This document shows, in pieces, positions 26,901-31,347 of a DNA stretch of 31,972 nucleotides. The notes below the pieces were generated by a model that was given only the letters and a program-made list of their open reading frames with translations, ran no database searches and was not told where the DNA came from. Origin of the DNA: a virus; IMG/VR virus record IMGVR_UViG_3300020312_000418, positions 1 through 31,972 of that record; one strand, given 5' to 3'. The stretch's first letter is position 1. Each line of letters begins with the position of its first letter. Both the position numbers and the translations under genes were made by a program.

Positions 26901-28360
26901 ATAACCTGAGCAGAATCACCACTATTAAAATAATGTTCAGTGTCTACAGTAATCTTATAAGTGTAATTTGAACTATCAATTAACTCTAATGTTCTAATCT
27001 TATATGTTGGTGCACTATTATAAATCCAATTTCTATATTTAAATGTAGTATCATTTACTCCAAGAGTTTTAATAGTAGCAGTTTCATTTTTAGAATGACC
27101 TGAAGTATTAGAAGGGAAAGAAGCATTTTCTAATACGGAAGCAATTCTAACTTTAATTTCTGACCCATCTTTAAAAGATTTTCCATATGCATAGGTATTA
27201 ATTCCGACAATAGTACCGTCTAAAATATCTCCTGCAATATTTGAACATCCATAGAATTGGTTTATAGATGTTGAAGTATATGAAACAACACCTACAGTGT
27301 TATCTTCATAAGTTACGTATATTTCACCACTATCTGGAAAACTTATAGTTGAATCTACATCAATAACAGTAGTTCCTGGAGTTACTCTTCCTATAGTTTT
27401 TGATTTAGCATGAACTGCAAAATCACCATAAATCGCACCATCAACTCTTAAGTCTCTATTGTATCCAGAGTCAACACTAAGTCTATAAAAAGTCTTTCCT
27501 GCTCCAACTGGAATTTGCTCTACAGAAGTAATAGGAGCATATCCTTTAGGTATATCTGCGTATGCGTCTTGATACAGTGTTGCCTCTGTAAGGTGTGTAG
27601 GATCGCCTGTAACGCCTTCTACAACAATATCCTTAGTTAATCTATACTCAGCATTAGAAGGGGTAAATAGGCGGTCTTTTGGCTTTATGACTTCAACGTC
27701 TTCGTCATAAAGTGCCTTAAATAAAATTTCAAAAGACCTGTCAGTACCCTTACTTAAGTAAAAATCCTTTGCTTGTTTAATAAAAACGTTTTGATTAAGT
27801 TCTGAATTTAATTCTCTTCCTTCAAATCCTGGTAATAATTGGAATTTTGTTTTTACTAAAAATTCTTTAAGAAATAAAGTACTTAAATTGGTTATAGTAT
27901 CGCCTTCAGTGTGAATTGAAGCAGCAGAAGTACTAAAAACTAATTGATCTGGAGTTAAACTACTCTTATAATCAGTTGTTCCAACAAATCCTCTAATACA
28001 TCCCTCAAAAGAGGTAGCAGTTTTGGAAGTATATGTTATTATTTCGTCACCAATCTTAATTAAACCGTAACTATCAGGAAATCCGTTAGTACCAACCTCA
28101 GATTTAATCATATCGACTTCAATTGAGGTGTTTTCTACCCCAATAGTCTTCTCAAGAACAACACTTTCAGTTAAATTTGTAATATCATCAACCTTTACAT
28201 ACTGATCTATGTTCTGTATTAGGTCAATAGGTCCCGACTGATATTCTTGAGCAAGATAATATTGCTTTAAGAACTCAGATATTAAAGGAAAATCTGTCCT
28301 AACATATGCAGGAAGCTGATTTTGGACAATATTACTAAATTGAACTCTTTTTTCTGTCAT
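14930..28360 (-). CDS. 4,476-residue giant baseplate protein, gp7-like N-terminus
   Basis: A roughly 480 kDa structural protein filling the T4 gene 7 position directly after gp6. Residues 199-224 (DFYLSKGTDRSF, then LFKALYDEDVEV) resemble a conserved segment of T4 gp7 (DFYSTKGIEASYKFLFKVLYNEEVEI, recalled from memory), preceded by helices such as LISEFLKQYYLAQEY. T4 gp7 (1,032 residues) has this segment toward its C-terminus; here it is N-terminal and followed by over 4,000 residues of beta-modules. Visible modules are: RGFVGT-type unit near 100-130; about a dozen GxGY modules (about 750-4250); about a dozen HGxxxGDxV modules (about 478-3730); a YHYH-like domain (about 1257-1375); a Cys/His/YPR tandem repeat (about 3465-3785); NDVxQxPG units near 3315 and 3995; and a fibre-type unit TASNFFGNF near the C-terminus. 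No clear ribosome site precedes the ATG, 9 bases after gp6. The reading frame is uninterrupted. Confidence 0.85.
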   Translation of the reverse strand: MTEKRVQFSNIVQNQLPAYVRTDFPLISEFLKQYYLAQEYQSGPIDLIQNIDQYVKVDDITNLTESVVLEKTIGVENTSIEVDMIKSEVGTNGFPDSYGLIKIGDEIITYTSKTATSFEGCIRGFVGTTDYKSSLTPDQLVFSTSAASIHTEGDTITNLSTLFLKEFLVKTKFQLLPGFEGRELNSELNQNVFIKQAKDFYLSKGTDRSFEILFKALYDEDVEVIKPKDRLFTPSNAEYRLTKDIVVEGVTGDPTHLTEATLYQDAYADIPKGYAPITSVEQIPVGAGKTFYRLSVDSGYNRDLRVDGAIYGDFAVHAKSKTIGRVTPGTTVIDVDSTISFPDSGEIYVTYEDNTVGVVSYTSTSINQFYGCSNIAGDILDGTIVGINTYAYGKSFKDGSEIKVRIASVLENASFPSNTSGHSKNETATIKTLGVNDTTFKYRNWIYNSAPTYKIRTLELIDSSNYTYKITVDTEHYFNSGDSAQVITSGVQQAESTTTKIVDVISSKSFSIQGQGVLPPEQTYNIKRTLSRGSSNPFPNISEFTTNVQNVYKDGDKTLIASPSIPSYDSQPLNASDRSISFQGAFSGDTFNITSLSNGTIIDDHGFYTGDEVYYTPEIVSTSTISPITGVAGISTSVNLLLPAEGLYFIKRLDNRNVQFAVSQSDIYNNRFVSVAPTTVTNQVLEPYKFRKKTLQSQKLWREINPPLNDGEKVPTKPGFTGILKNGVEILNYKSEDVLNYGKINDVEVLASGLDYDIINPPNIKIIDQVGIGATGYLGVSGTLKEIRITDRGSTYERAPKVTITGGGGSGALAYPVMKNAIHEVPFVAQVFDNKEYVGLGATNSTIGFATHHMLHNGEKVIYITNGEQAIGGLSTNTVYYAGLKNSTKIALYNKYSDARAGINTITLTDYGRGTQYIRSYNKRLVVDSFTIDNSGFGYKNNKTATLPVGINTATNEINIHNHNYQSGDTIVYNAQGTAIGGLNDGNSYVVKKVDDNKFKLSALGGIRPLINYDRKQYIDLTTAGIGTHLFNYPPIEVNISDDAELIQGRKYPISIDPIFRGEVTSLNLTDNGVGYGSSEIVNFDRQPLVELSTVVHAQITPIVSDGKIVEVLVNYGGAGYTSSPDILIYGAGTGCNLVPIITNGSITEVRVMDTGSGYNQNNTTASIVTPGRGAAFKSNVQSWRVNLVKKNQHTFTADDGFITIPRDVNSGLQYSHLYAPRKLREQSYSIDSDGKVLYGQPDLKIINGEEAKSIYHSPILGWAYDGNPIYGPYGYTSKTGGSIGQLKSGYKIQLASDRPPLNIFPEGFFIEDYVYTNVNDEMTLDENNGRYCITPDYPNGTYAYFTTINQGPFLIDSDGPFEGYKSPVFPYLIGDKFNAKPIDFNFDIGSNQTTIDINNSNWLRNTAPYNLIDGTLNYQYLAIPNNLSQTADVSSVTPGGIDRVGVTTGGNYYKVGERVIFKNSSTQGNGANAKISVLEGAELKSISLGSSIINDVELYPYSDNTYEVIAANPHNFDLDDLIIVSGLSTTSTQLEGSYNIGITTNNYSLSGFTTESTGIGDIAATGIVTYFSIEGNIVSRPNDIYKIGNERLKVLNIEPTKRRIRFLRGQDGTAGSAHTVTTTLFDLQRRFTINVGFNTVDSAKLNTEIYFNPLESVSVGTGAGTTITFSNPGAGITDLFVPSRAIYLPNHKLDTGDKLTYFTNTGTGISVRYNESSPIVSLTSGQTLYAAKITPDLVGVSTVVVGLGTTGNFVGIDQEYKDSSTLFFSGIGTGVYHSFKTNYEPITGNVKRNLVTVSTGETHGLTSGDIVKIDVNPSIASTYIVKYNDYNRRIVINPRDFATGDVDITTNSITIVDHGYFTGQKVIHTAATPSTGLLDNGMYYVVVIDDNTIRLSDTHYHSTLWKPYVIDITSAASGTISPINPAISAYKNSTVEFDLTDDSLSYFKLTAQYSAFTLDFYTDENMTTKWEKSENASTFSVNSVGKSGISTNAKVTLTADNNTPSVLYYKFNPIFESDIPASKEGIVVDKEVAPNNQVETKDSLYDGSQQVTVGIGSTNSFTFTIAVDPERSSYISSTSRLNYTTNSKTAVGPISEVEIIQSGTNYYDLPGISTVSTEFGKNAIIEPFSSSIGNIKDVTLNNIGFDFPSDKTLRPSLSLPQVLRIDTLQAIDHIGVTSVGNGYAGAPSLIAFDGKTGKQIAGLDLSYDLKSQSVTILSNTDGVNNAPPKILPVKNSNGVGISTINFNTATQDVTVSLEVGFGTNVSFPFAYGDKVMIEGVNVGLNSTGKGYNSESYNYQLFTILGVAQNPGGIATVRYNMSEHFSGSDTPGNIDVFNSAGRIIPEKDFPSFNVKLKSKEYYVGETVTSPSATGIVQSWNSINGVLNVTGDDDFVVGEVIKGSSSDSQGIASSVTTYDSSLDLNYYSIVKNGWQSDSGILNDNIQRVQDNLYYQRFAYSLKTTVPYSTWEDVVGSLNHTLGFKKFGDLQAESSNVGEYGLVGSAEDKQSNASESEMGVAPVQDVVVRLIDVIGYGNLNTVQDFEIATENNFHINSKLVSTELTLSGARVLTDYYESIGNRVLTVDDISSQFNSNPRTATFSVVTSFDLADVRSQKYITYVKDRRFYGTRQLMIVDLVHDNYIGYLNQYGRVENVYDLGSFDFNISGTQGQLLFYPTKYQVNDFDITCLSYNINDNLLSIGSSVFGAAAEVKTSSVEIPANTPTTIVSLASTYRAAKVLVSLTADSTKIDAGGEFEFDELNVIHDGTTVDIVEYPQLITSPGSTNPIPGFGTYSGYIDGSLVKIDFHPHNSTAGVGTTSIVNTIQVAISSETSTGIGTFDMKHAKLEGRSTSISASGSPTENVIGSYINDYDAAYFVVQISDTTNDNYQISEVIVVDDYDSAYGTGDTYNAEYGIIETVAGLGTIGTRITGAGVGNDAVVELVFTPLPNIDAHVNVFMNALREQDDTRDIVSLNNATIQTEFNEYFGTERDIKRSFELKHATNPIFERSFDGSSTDVVSLTNDTIQIANHFFVTGEEIQYIHAGAGSSQALGIASTDGFVGVGTTDKLPSTVFAVKVSEDKIKVAETAQKALMGIVNTVDFTNVGIGTSHRFVSKNANSKVLVTLDNIIQSPVVSTAVTTHLADEVFTTSDIIEFAGITSFFGGDLIKVGNEIMKIEGIGIGNTNAIRVRRSWLGTSLAGYGTGDVVTKVIGNYNIVENTLNFVEAPYGNVPIGSTTNPPDDRDWTGISTGSHFQGRTFMRSGIPNTATETYARNYIFDDISAGFTGTERDFTLTSAGSTVTGIENDNAIILINDVFQGPGRGSDYELEESGSTGITTISFTGTASSIASDVNTSNLPVGGVIVSVGSTEGFGYQPLVAAGGTAVVSTGGTISSVSIGNSGSGYRSGSQIANVGIQTQDLNATSIIGIGTAIVEGGHVTGIAVTNTAVIYKPRDIQNVGYNSITGITKITTATPHNLNVGSDVVVSGIAFTCTYSPAKDISTVSYNNANGTMTVTTSSAHGFSVGKDVILTGLAMTCGLDNGASDHYYPRNRDRVYDTAISITGTSSTSITVNVTAAGLSDQYTHQFDSATSGAVITGGNYGHQFVGSSPNAVTVTGWTTAFTPSNAVYNPVNGELVITSTAHGLSTSNTVSVATDGITFTCDMDSHSTNHSYPRTTDPIAGIATAVTAVSADTFTINVGSSPIVNYNVTDANYNAGSGELELIIGSHSLTSGSSIKLKKESLGFKCSKDSYATVHKYPRGGDPGYNGVKIIGVNSPTKFDVNVGVSTVPTFYKSGGTVQGVIIAPRADDPVASQTDVLQVVDEYSFIINSGISTRRHFYARGGTVSIPMKVVVDSPIGYADIPLEYSSVSSGIGSNATIDVTVGQGSSVIDFTIKNTGYGYGNGQILTLPIGGTTGIPTTSGYREFQVNIENVFTDEFTGWSVGMLQSLDDVSYLFDGNRLTFPLEDSGVPVSIRASKGSPISIQDTLLVFVNDVLQVPGKGYKFDGGSILTFTEAPKAGDTCKIVFYKGSGEQDVKFRDVVESVKPGDILTPSAYDPIPSYLQEEDRTVTKIKSTNTVDTMPYYGPGITGDPNLERPVVWTRQTEDMILNGKPLGKDRSLYEPRINPAAFVIKSVGVSSTQIFVDNVRPIFDSQNESDSNLTFQNKITLTSQDSKVGASATCIVSTGGAITSIDILDGGSGYTSAPSVVVSNPVGYGSTATATATVSAAGTVTGVVVSFAGTGYVDSAQVLIQPPTLVSEVNTVDSYIGDYGVVVGFGTTTSSYIDKMIFDLYIPTYSDLRKTKLVGTAVTVSSLDVGDYFMVSASNAGSATTSITSKSIANEVIGVGTQFIDNIYQVSASTIQQRDVVGVGNTWVRRVYANISGLSTVTFGSSNLTFDSNNFTFDNNGEGAGSGFVGVMTASNFFGNFSWGKITLTGRSENSVYDTYPDNGISGISTWPVVQRTNHLKSVNYII
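17005..17990 (-). repeat. Tandem protein repeat with C-x2-D-x5-H-x-YPR-x2-D motif
   Basis: Within the giant protein, four consecutive units of about 85-125 residues share the plan N-x-x-x-G-x-hydrophobic..., then H-(G/S/N)-(L/F) with Gly/Ser, then (F/M)-(T/K)-C. In the last three units the Cys starts an exactly spaced motif C-x2-D-x5-H-x-Y-P-R-x2-D, at C3536/H3545, C3661/H3670 and C3746/H3755, followed by a strand ending VNV or INV. The first unit keeps the Cys (AFTCTYS) but lacks the His-YPR part. Exact conservation of Cys, Asp, His and Arg spacing against a diverged background suggests structural or metal-binding constraint; this is inference. Confidence 0.8.
24236..24592 (-). other. YHYH-like domain inside the giant protein
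   Basis: Residues about 1257-1375 contain IYHSPILGWAYDGNPIYGPY, then LDENNGRYCITPDYPNGTYAYF, shortened here to its key parts LDxxNGRYxxTxDYPxGTYAYF, then FPYLIG. This order of motifs (SPIxGWAxDGxPIYGPxG, then xxPxGTYAYxxT, then FPYxIG) is what I associate with the YHYH domain (Pfam family of that name), found in secreted and surface proteins of marine bacteria and eukaryotes. Its biochemical role is not known to me. It sits as one discrete block between GxGY-type modules. Confidence 0.75.
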
Positions 28361-28369
28361 TTTATAGTT

Positions 28370-30358
28370 TTAGTATGCTGTTCCTGATGTAGTTATTGAT
28401 GAAGTATCACTTCCTCTTACCAAATTTCCATTCTGATAACTGGAAGATGTCTGATAATTAGCTGTTGATGGGTTCAATCCCGATGAAATTGAATCAACAA
28501 TGGGTTCAAATGTACTGTTACTTATATCTAGCTGCAAATAAAGATCCTGTAATCCGACAACATCGTTAGATTTAGGACAAGCAGATATTTCTATGATACT
28601 TTGACCATCTTTTACCTTACCTGATGTGACTACTATAGGATTTATAGTAACAATTCCATACTTATAATTGATATTACCAACACCTCTACGTATAATTGTT
28701 GGGTTTTGTGATGCTATTGAAGGAACAGTGAATAAAAATAGTGATCCAGTTATCCTATCTGGGTTTGGAATGTCGGAAATAAAGACATTTGGGGTGACTC
28801 CTTGCACTTTAAAGGCACTTGACTTGATATTATAACCACTCATATTCTTAATATGGAACTCATTTCCAAATCCAATCGAATATTCAGCAAAAGAATTAAG
28901 AACAGTTCTCAAATCCCTCCTCATTTGGACAGTAGTTATGTTAGAAGTGATGGCATCATGACTATTATCGATGATATTTAAGAATTTACTATACTTAAAC
29001 CTTGCACCATACTTATTCAACTCAGTAGAATCAGCATATTTTGTTGCATTATTATTGACTATGGTTCCAATTGTTGCTCCATTAGGTACTTTATTAGCAT
29101 CATAGTAAACTTTTGAGTCAACTTCAAGGTAAAGATACTTCAAATCAAGTATTTCTGGTACAATTCCTGCAACAGCATACTTTTTCAACTTATTTTTGAT
29201 GTTATCTTTTGTTAAGTTAGGTAAAAAATCGCCTGATCTTGGTTTTATGCTGATAAAAACCTTTCCATATTGAGGTGGAACCAATTCTTCACCTCCAAAA
29301 ACGGAAATTGACTCTGTTTCGGGGTAAATTTTCGATGGAACCAGTGCTTCATAGTCATTTGCGGTCAATGCACGGTTCTGAGAGGCATAAATTCTTGGTG
29401 CAAACTTCTTAACCGACTCAACAGACTCAATACTTTCGCCTCCTGTACCCTTTACATTGGTTGTAATCAGTGAAATACCAGTTGTTATGGGTGTTTCCGT
29501 CCTTCCTTGACCTGCACCTGCTACTAAATGAACAATTCGACCAGAAAAGTCAAATTGATTGACTCCATTTGCTTCATTTCCTGAAGAAACGATATAATCT
29601 ACGGTTATAAAGTTACCATCTTCCAATTTTTTACCAAAAATACCATCTCCGAAGAAAATTTGGTATTGTTCATCTTCAATTTCTTGTAAATAGAAGACTT
29701 TTGAGTCAGATTTTACGTCAAGAAGACTATCTTGAAGAGTATAAGTGTATTTTTGCGTTACATTTACAGAATTTGCGTTTGGTTCGACTGTAACATACAA
29801 TAATCCACTATCCACACCAGCATTTGGCAAAATAAACTTCTGATTTGGGTCTCTACTGCTATATGTGAAGTTGGCCGTTAAAACTGTGCCTTGATAAACG
29901 GGAATATTACGGAATGTTGCAATATTATTGACTACTGGAACGGTAATATCTTCTAAAATTGAAAAAACATAAGAATTTCCACCAAAAGATCCTCTTGATG
30001 AAACTACTGGACCTTTTTTAAGAACAATTGTTGATGGAGCTGGTGTTATTGCTGTTGTATCAACGAAAAATGTGATATTTGCCTTTGCTGCTTTTCTTGA
30101 TCTTGGTAAATATCCAATATTTCTTGCTAAACTGACTACATTCTCTCTTAATGTCGCACTATCAATAAAAACTTCATTCGTTACCATATTGGCATTGTAT
30201 GAAGTGATGTATGTATTATATGCCAACACATCCATGATAGTTGAAAGGTTAGACCCTTCAAAATCATAGTCAGTAAAATTCGAGTTTGACTGAATATATT
30301 CTTTAAGTGTTGTTTTAACCTGATCAAAATCAAGGTTAGAGAAATTTACTAATGGCAT
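28370..30358 (-). CDS. 6: Baseplate wedge subunit gp6
   Basis: A 662-residue protein, close to T4 gp6 (660). It forms the inner ring of the baseplate wedge and is related to the J-type baseplate proteins of other contractile tails. Diagnostic segments are the N-terminal region with FEGSNLSTIMDVLAYNTY at about 33-50, then the strand/helix region ATLRENVVSLARNIGYLPRS at about 68-87, and the central RALTANDYEALV at about 327-338, all typical of gp6/J proteins. The start codon follows the gp25 stop by one base, and its ribosome site (AAGGTAAAATG) is built from the last gp25 codons, so the two are coupled. It lies between gp25 and the gp7-like giant exactly as in T4. Confidence 0.93.
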   Translation of the reverse strand: MPLVNFSNLDFDQVKTTLKEYIQSNSNFTDYDFEGSNLSTIMDVLAYNTYITSYNANMVTNEVFIDSATLRENVVSLARNIGYLPRSRKAAKANITFFVDTTAITPAPSTIVLKKGPVVSSRGSFGGNSYVFSILEDITVPVVNNIATFRNIPVYQGTVLTANFTYSSRDPNQKFILPNAGVDSGLLYVTVEPNANSVNVTQKYTYTLQDSLLDVKSDSKVFYLQEIEDEQYQIFFGDGIFGKKLEDGNFITVDYIVSSGNEANGVNQFDFSGRIVHLVAGAGQGRTETPITTGISLITTNVKGTGGESIESVESVKKFAPRIYASQNRALTANDYEALVPSKIYPETESISVFGGEELVPPQYGKVFISIKPRSGDFLPNLTKDNIKNKLKKYAVAGIVPEILDLKYLYLEVDSKVYYDANKVPNGATIGTIVNNNATKYADSTELNKYGARFKYSKFLNIIDNSHDAITSNITTVQMRRDLRTVLNSFAEYSIGFGNEFHIKNMSGYNIKSSAFKVQGVTPNVFISDIPNPDRITGSLFLFTVPSIASQNPTIIRRGVGNINYKYGIVTINPIVVTSGKVKDGQSIIEISACPKSNDVVGLQDLYLQLDISNSTFEPIVDSISSGLNPSTANYQTSSSYQNGNLVRGSDTSSITTSGTAY

Positions 30359-30359
30359 T

Positions 30360-30761
30360 TTACCTTGTTGGTACTAAAACAAATTGTAATTCTTGCGGAG
30401 GAACATTTGCTCCTACAATAATGTAAGTAATAATGACATCAAAAGCATTTGTCTCAAAATTAGGGAATACTTGTACTTTTTGTAACTCTACCCTTGGTTC
30501 ATAGTTTATAATTGCTTGTTCTATTTCATCTTTTATTGCAGTTGCACTAATATCATCCACATTTTCAAACAGAGATGCCGATATTTGTGAACCAAAGTTT
30601 TCATTAAAGAACTTTTCACCAGGAAGGGTAAAAACAATGTTTCTAAGTGCCCTTGCAATTGCATTTTCATTCTTAAGTCCAATTAGGTCACCATTAAGTG
30701 GATTAGCCTGAAAAGTCATGCTAACGTCCTTAAAACCTTGACTTACCCTCTGTAAAGGCAT
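30360..30761 (-). CDS. 25: Baseplate wedge subunit gp25
   Basis: A 133-residue protein of the GPW/gp25 family (T4 gp25 is 132). It is a small baseplate wedge protein that contacts the first sheath disc and gp6 and helps to initiate the contractile sheath. The family pattern is visible: ARALRNIVFTLPGEKFFNENFGSQI, here quoted in part as LPGEKFFNENFGSQ (48-61), and NYEPRV at about 90-95 with the conserved Glu-Pro-Arg. T4 shows RPFDPEFG and NYEPRI at matching places. A GATAAATA late-promoter-like octamer lies about 23 bases upstream, and an AAGG tract is 14 bases from the ATG, a long spacing for a ribosome site. It is the first gene of the main operon. Confidence 0.95.
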   Translation of the reverse strand: MPLQRVSQGFKDVSMTFQANPLNGDLIGLKNENAIARALRNIVFTLPGEKFFNENFGSQISASLFENVDDISATAIKDEIEQAIINYEPRVELQKVQVFPNFETNAFDVIITYIIVGANVPPQELQFVLVPTR

Positions 30762-30783
30762 GAAATTATATTAAACCTTACTT

Positions 30784-30791
30784 TATTTATC
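30784..30791 (-). promoter_or_regulatory. Candidate late promoter (GATAAATA) upstream of gp25
   Basis: The minus strand reads GATAAATA, which fits NATAAATA, the late-promoter consensus I recall for cyanophage T4 relatives, 7 of 8 to the T4 core TATAAATA. It lies between the stop of the 46-residue gene and the gp25 start, where a late promoter for the whole wedge operon would be expected. AT-richness of the region limits confidence. Confidence 0.5.
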
Positions 30792-30805
30792 TTTGTTAAT
30801 AATAA

Positions 30806-30946
30806 TTAAATATCGCATGGTACGAATACATCATTATCATAATCAAGACCATCATTTTCATATAAATCATTCTCTACTTTAAGATCCGTTTTCTTAGGAG
30901 TATTTTTATCATTTGCAATTTCTCTAAGCATTTGTGGGTTTTCCAT
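30806..30946 (-). CDS. 46-residue acidic protein of unknown function
   Basis: A short open frame reading MENPQMLREIANDKNTPKKT and continuing to FVPCDI, with an Asp/Asn/Glu-rich second half (ENDLYENDGLDYDNDV). A GGAGA ribosome site stands 9 bases before the ATG, good support for translation despite the small size. It lies immediately downstream of the intrinsic terminator at 30,966-30,992, so it must either be reached by read-through or be served by a promoter within the terminator region. I recall similarly placed short proteins in T4-like marine phages but no function. No domain, membrane segment or signal is visible. Confidence 0.7.
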   Translation of the reverse strand: MENPQMLREIANDKNTPKKTDLKVENDLYENDGLDYDNDVFVPCDI

Positions 30947-30965
30947 TAAATAATTCTCCGTATAA

Positions 30966-30992
30966 AAAAAGGACTTATCAAAAGTCCTTTTT
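30966..30992 (-). terminator. Intrinsic terminator after the 48-residue gene
   Basis: On the minus strand an 11-base perfect stem (AAAAAGGACTT, loop TTGAT, AAGTCCTTTTT) is followed by two more T residues, making a 7-T tract. It lies 8 bases past the stop of the 48-residue basic protein. Because the stem is flanked by A and T runs on both sides it could also act on the plus strand, though no plus-strand gene is seen. It separates the right-hand block from the baseplate operon. Confidence 0.85.
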
Positions 30993-30999
30993 ATTTATT

Positions 31000-31146
31000 C
31001 TATTTTTTCCCTTGTCCTCTGTATCGCTTTTTTGCTTTGTTACGAGAGGTCGCCGCATAGGTAGTATGTTTACCCAATCCTTGACGAGTCTTTTTCGGTT
31101 TTGATTCAACTGTATCCTTTCCTGATACTGAATACATCTTTGCCAT
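31000..31146 (-). CDS. 48-residue highly basic protein
   Basis: A small Lys/Arg-rich protein: MAKMYSVSGKDTVESKPKKT, then RQGLGKHTTYAATSRNKAKK, then RYRGQGKK. Translation is well supported: the ATG begins on the base after the upstream stop, and a GGAGGG ribosome site sits about 9 bases before it inside the end of the upstream gene. The strong positive charge and Gly/Thr/Tyr spacing suggest binding to nucleic acid or to an acidic structural partner, but I do not recognise a defined family; I recall near-identical short proteins in cyanophage genomes annotated as hypothetical. It is the last gene before the terminator, so it is co-transcribed with the 66-residue protein and the glycosyltransferase. 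Confidence 0.85.
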   Translation of the reverse strand: MAKMYSVSGKDTVESKPKKTRQGLGKHTTYAATSRNKAKKRYRGQGKK

Positions 31147-31347
31147 TTAACAACCCTCCGAGTCGTGTGTGTTTTCTTCTATCAAATCGAGTTTCGCCGT
31201 GATAGATGCCTCTGTAGCACGGATGCGGTATCGAACCGAGTCACGCTCGGATAGTTCTGTAAGAATCGCCGCACTTAAGTCCCATAGTTCATCTGAACTC
31301 TTACTGGATAGGTGATGGTCTATCCACTCCTGAATAGCATTTTCCAT
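31147..31347 (-). CDS. 66-residue protein of unknown function
   Basis: A small mostly helical protein, MENAIQEWIDHHLSSKSSDE, then LWDLSAAILTELSERDSVRY and an acidic tail ending DSEGC. The start at 31,347 is preferred because its ATG overlaps the glycosyltransferase stop (TAATG), the coupling arrangement also seen at gp13/gp14; a longer frame starting at 31,395 would overlap the upstream gene by 49 bases and add a non-conserved-looking basic leader. There is no obvious ribosome site, consistent with translation by coupling. I recognise no family. Base composition is noticeably less AT-rich than the baseplate genes. Confidence 0.7.
   Translation of the reverse strand: MENAIQEWIDHHLSSKSSDELWDLSAAILTELSERDSVRYRIRATEASITAKLDLIEENTHDSEGC

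Noticed and set aside
26683-26922. A 79-codon minus-strand frame overlapping the giant in another phase, rich in Leu
   Set aside because: The overlapping giant frame is continuous and repeat-structured; the alternative frame is a shifted reading of it with no start context.
14930-28360. The giant frame as an assembly fusion of several genes
   Set aside because: There is no stop, no internal ribosome site with a plausible domain start at a module border, and the same module types occur throughout, so one continuous gene is the simplest reading; long-read resequencing would settle it.
30992-31000. GAATAAATA late-promoter-like string just before the terminator
   Set aside because: A transcript starting here would enter the terminator hairpin almost at once, and the match is in an A/T run that forms the stem flank; left out of the promoter list.
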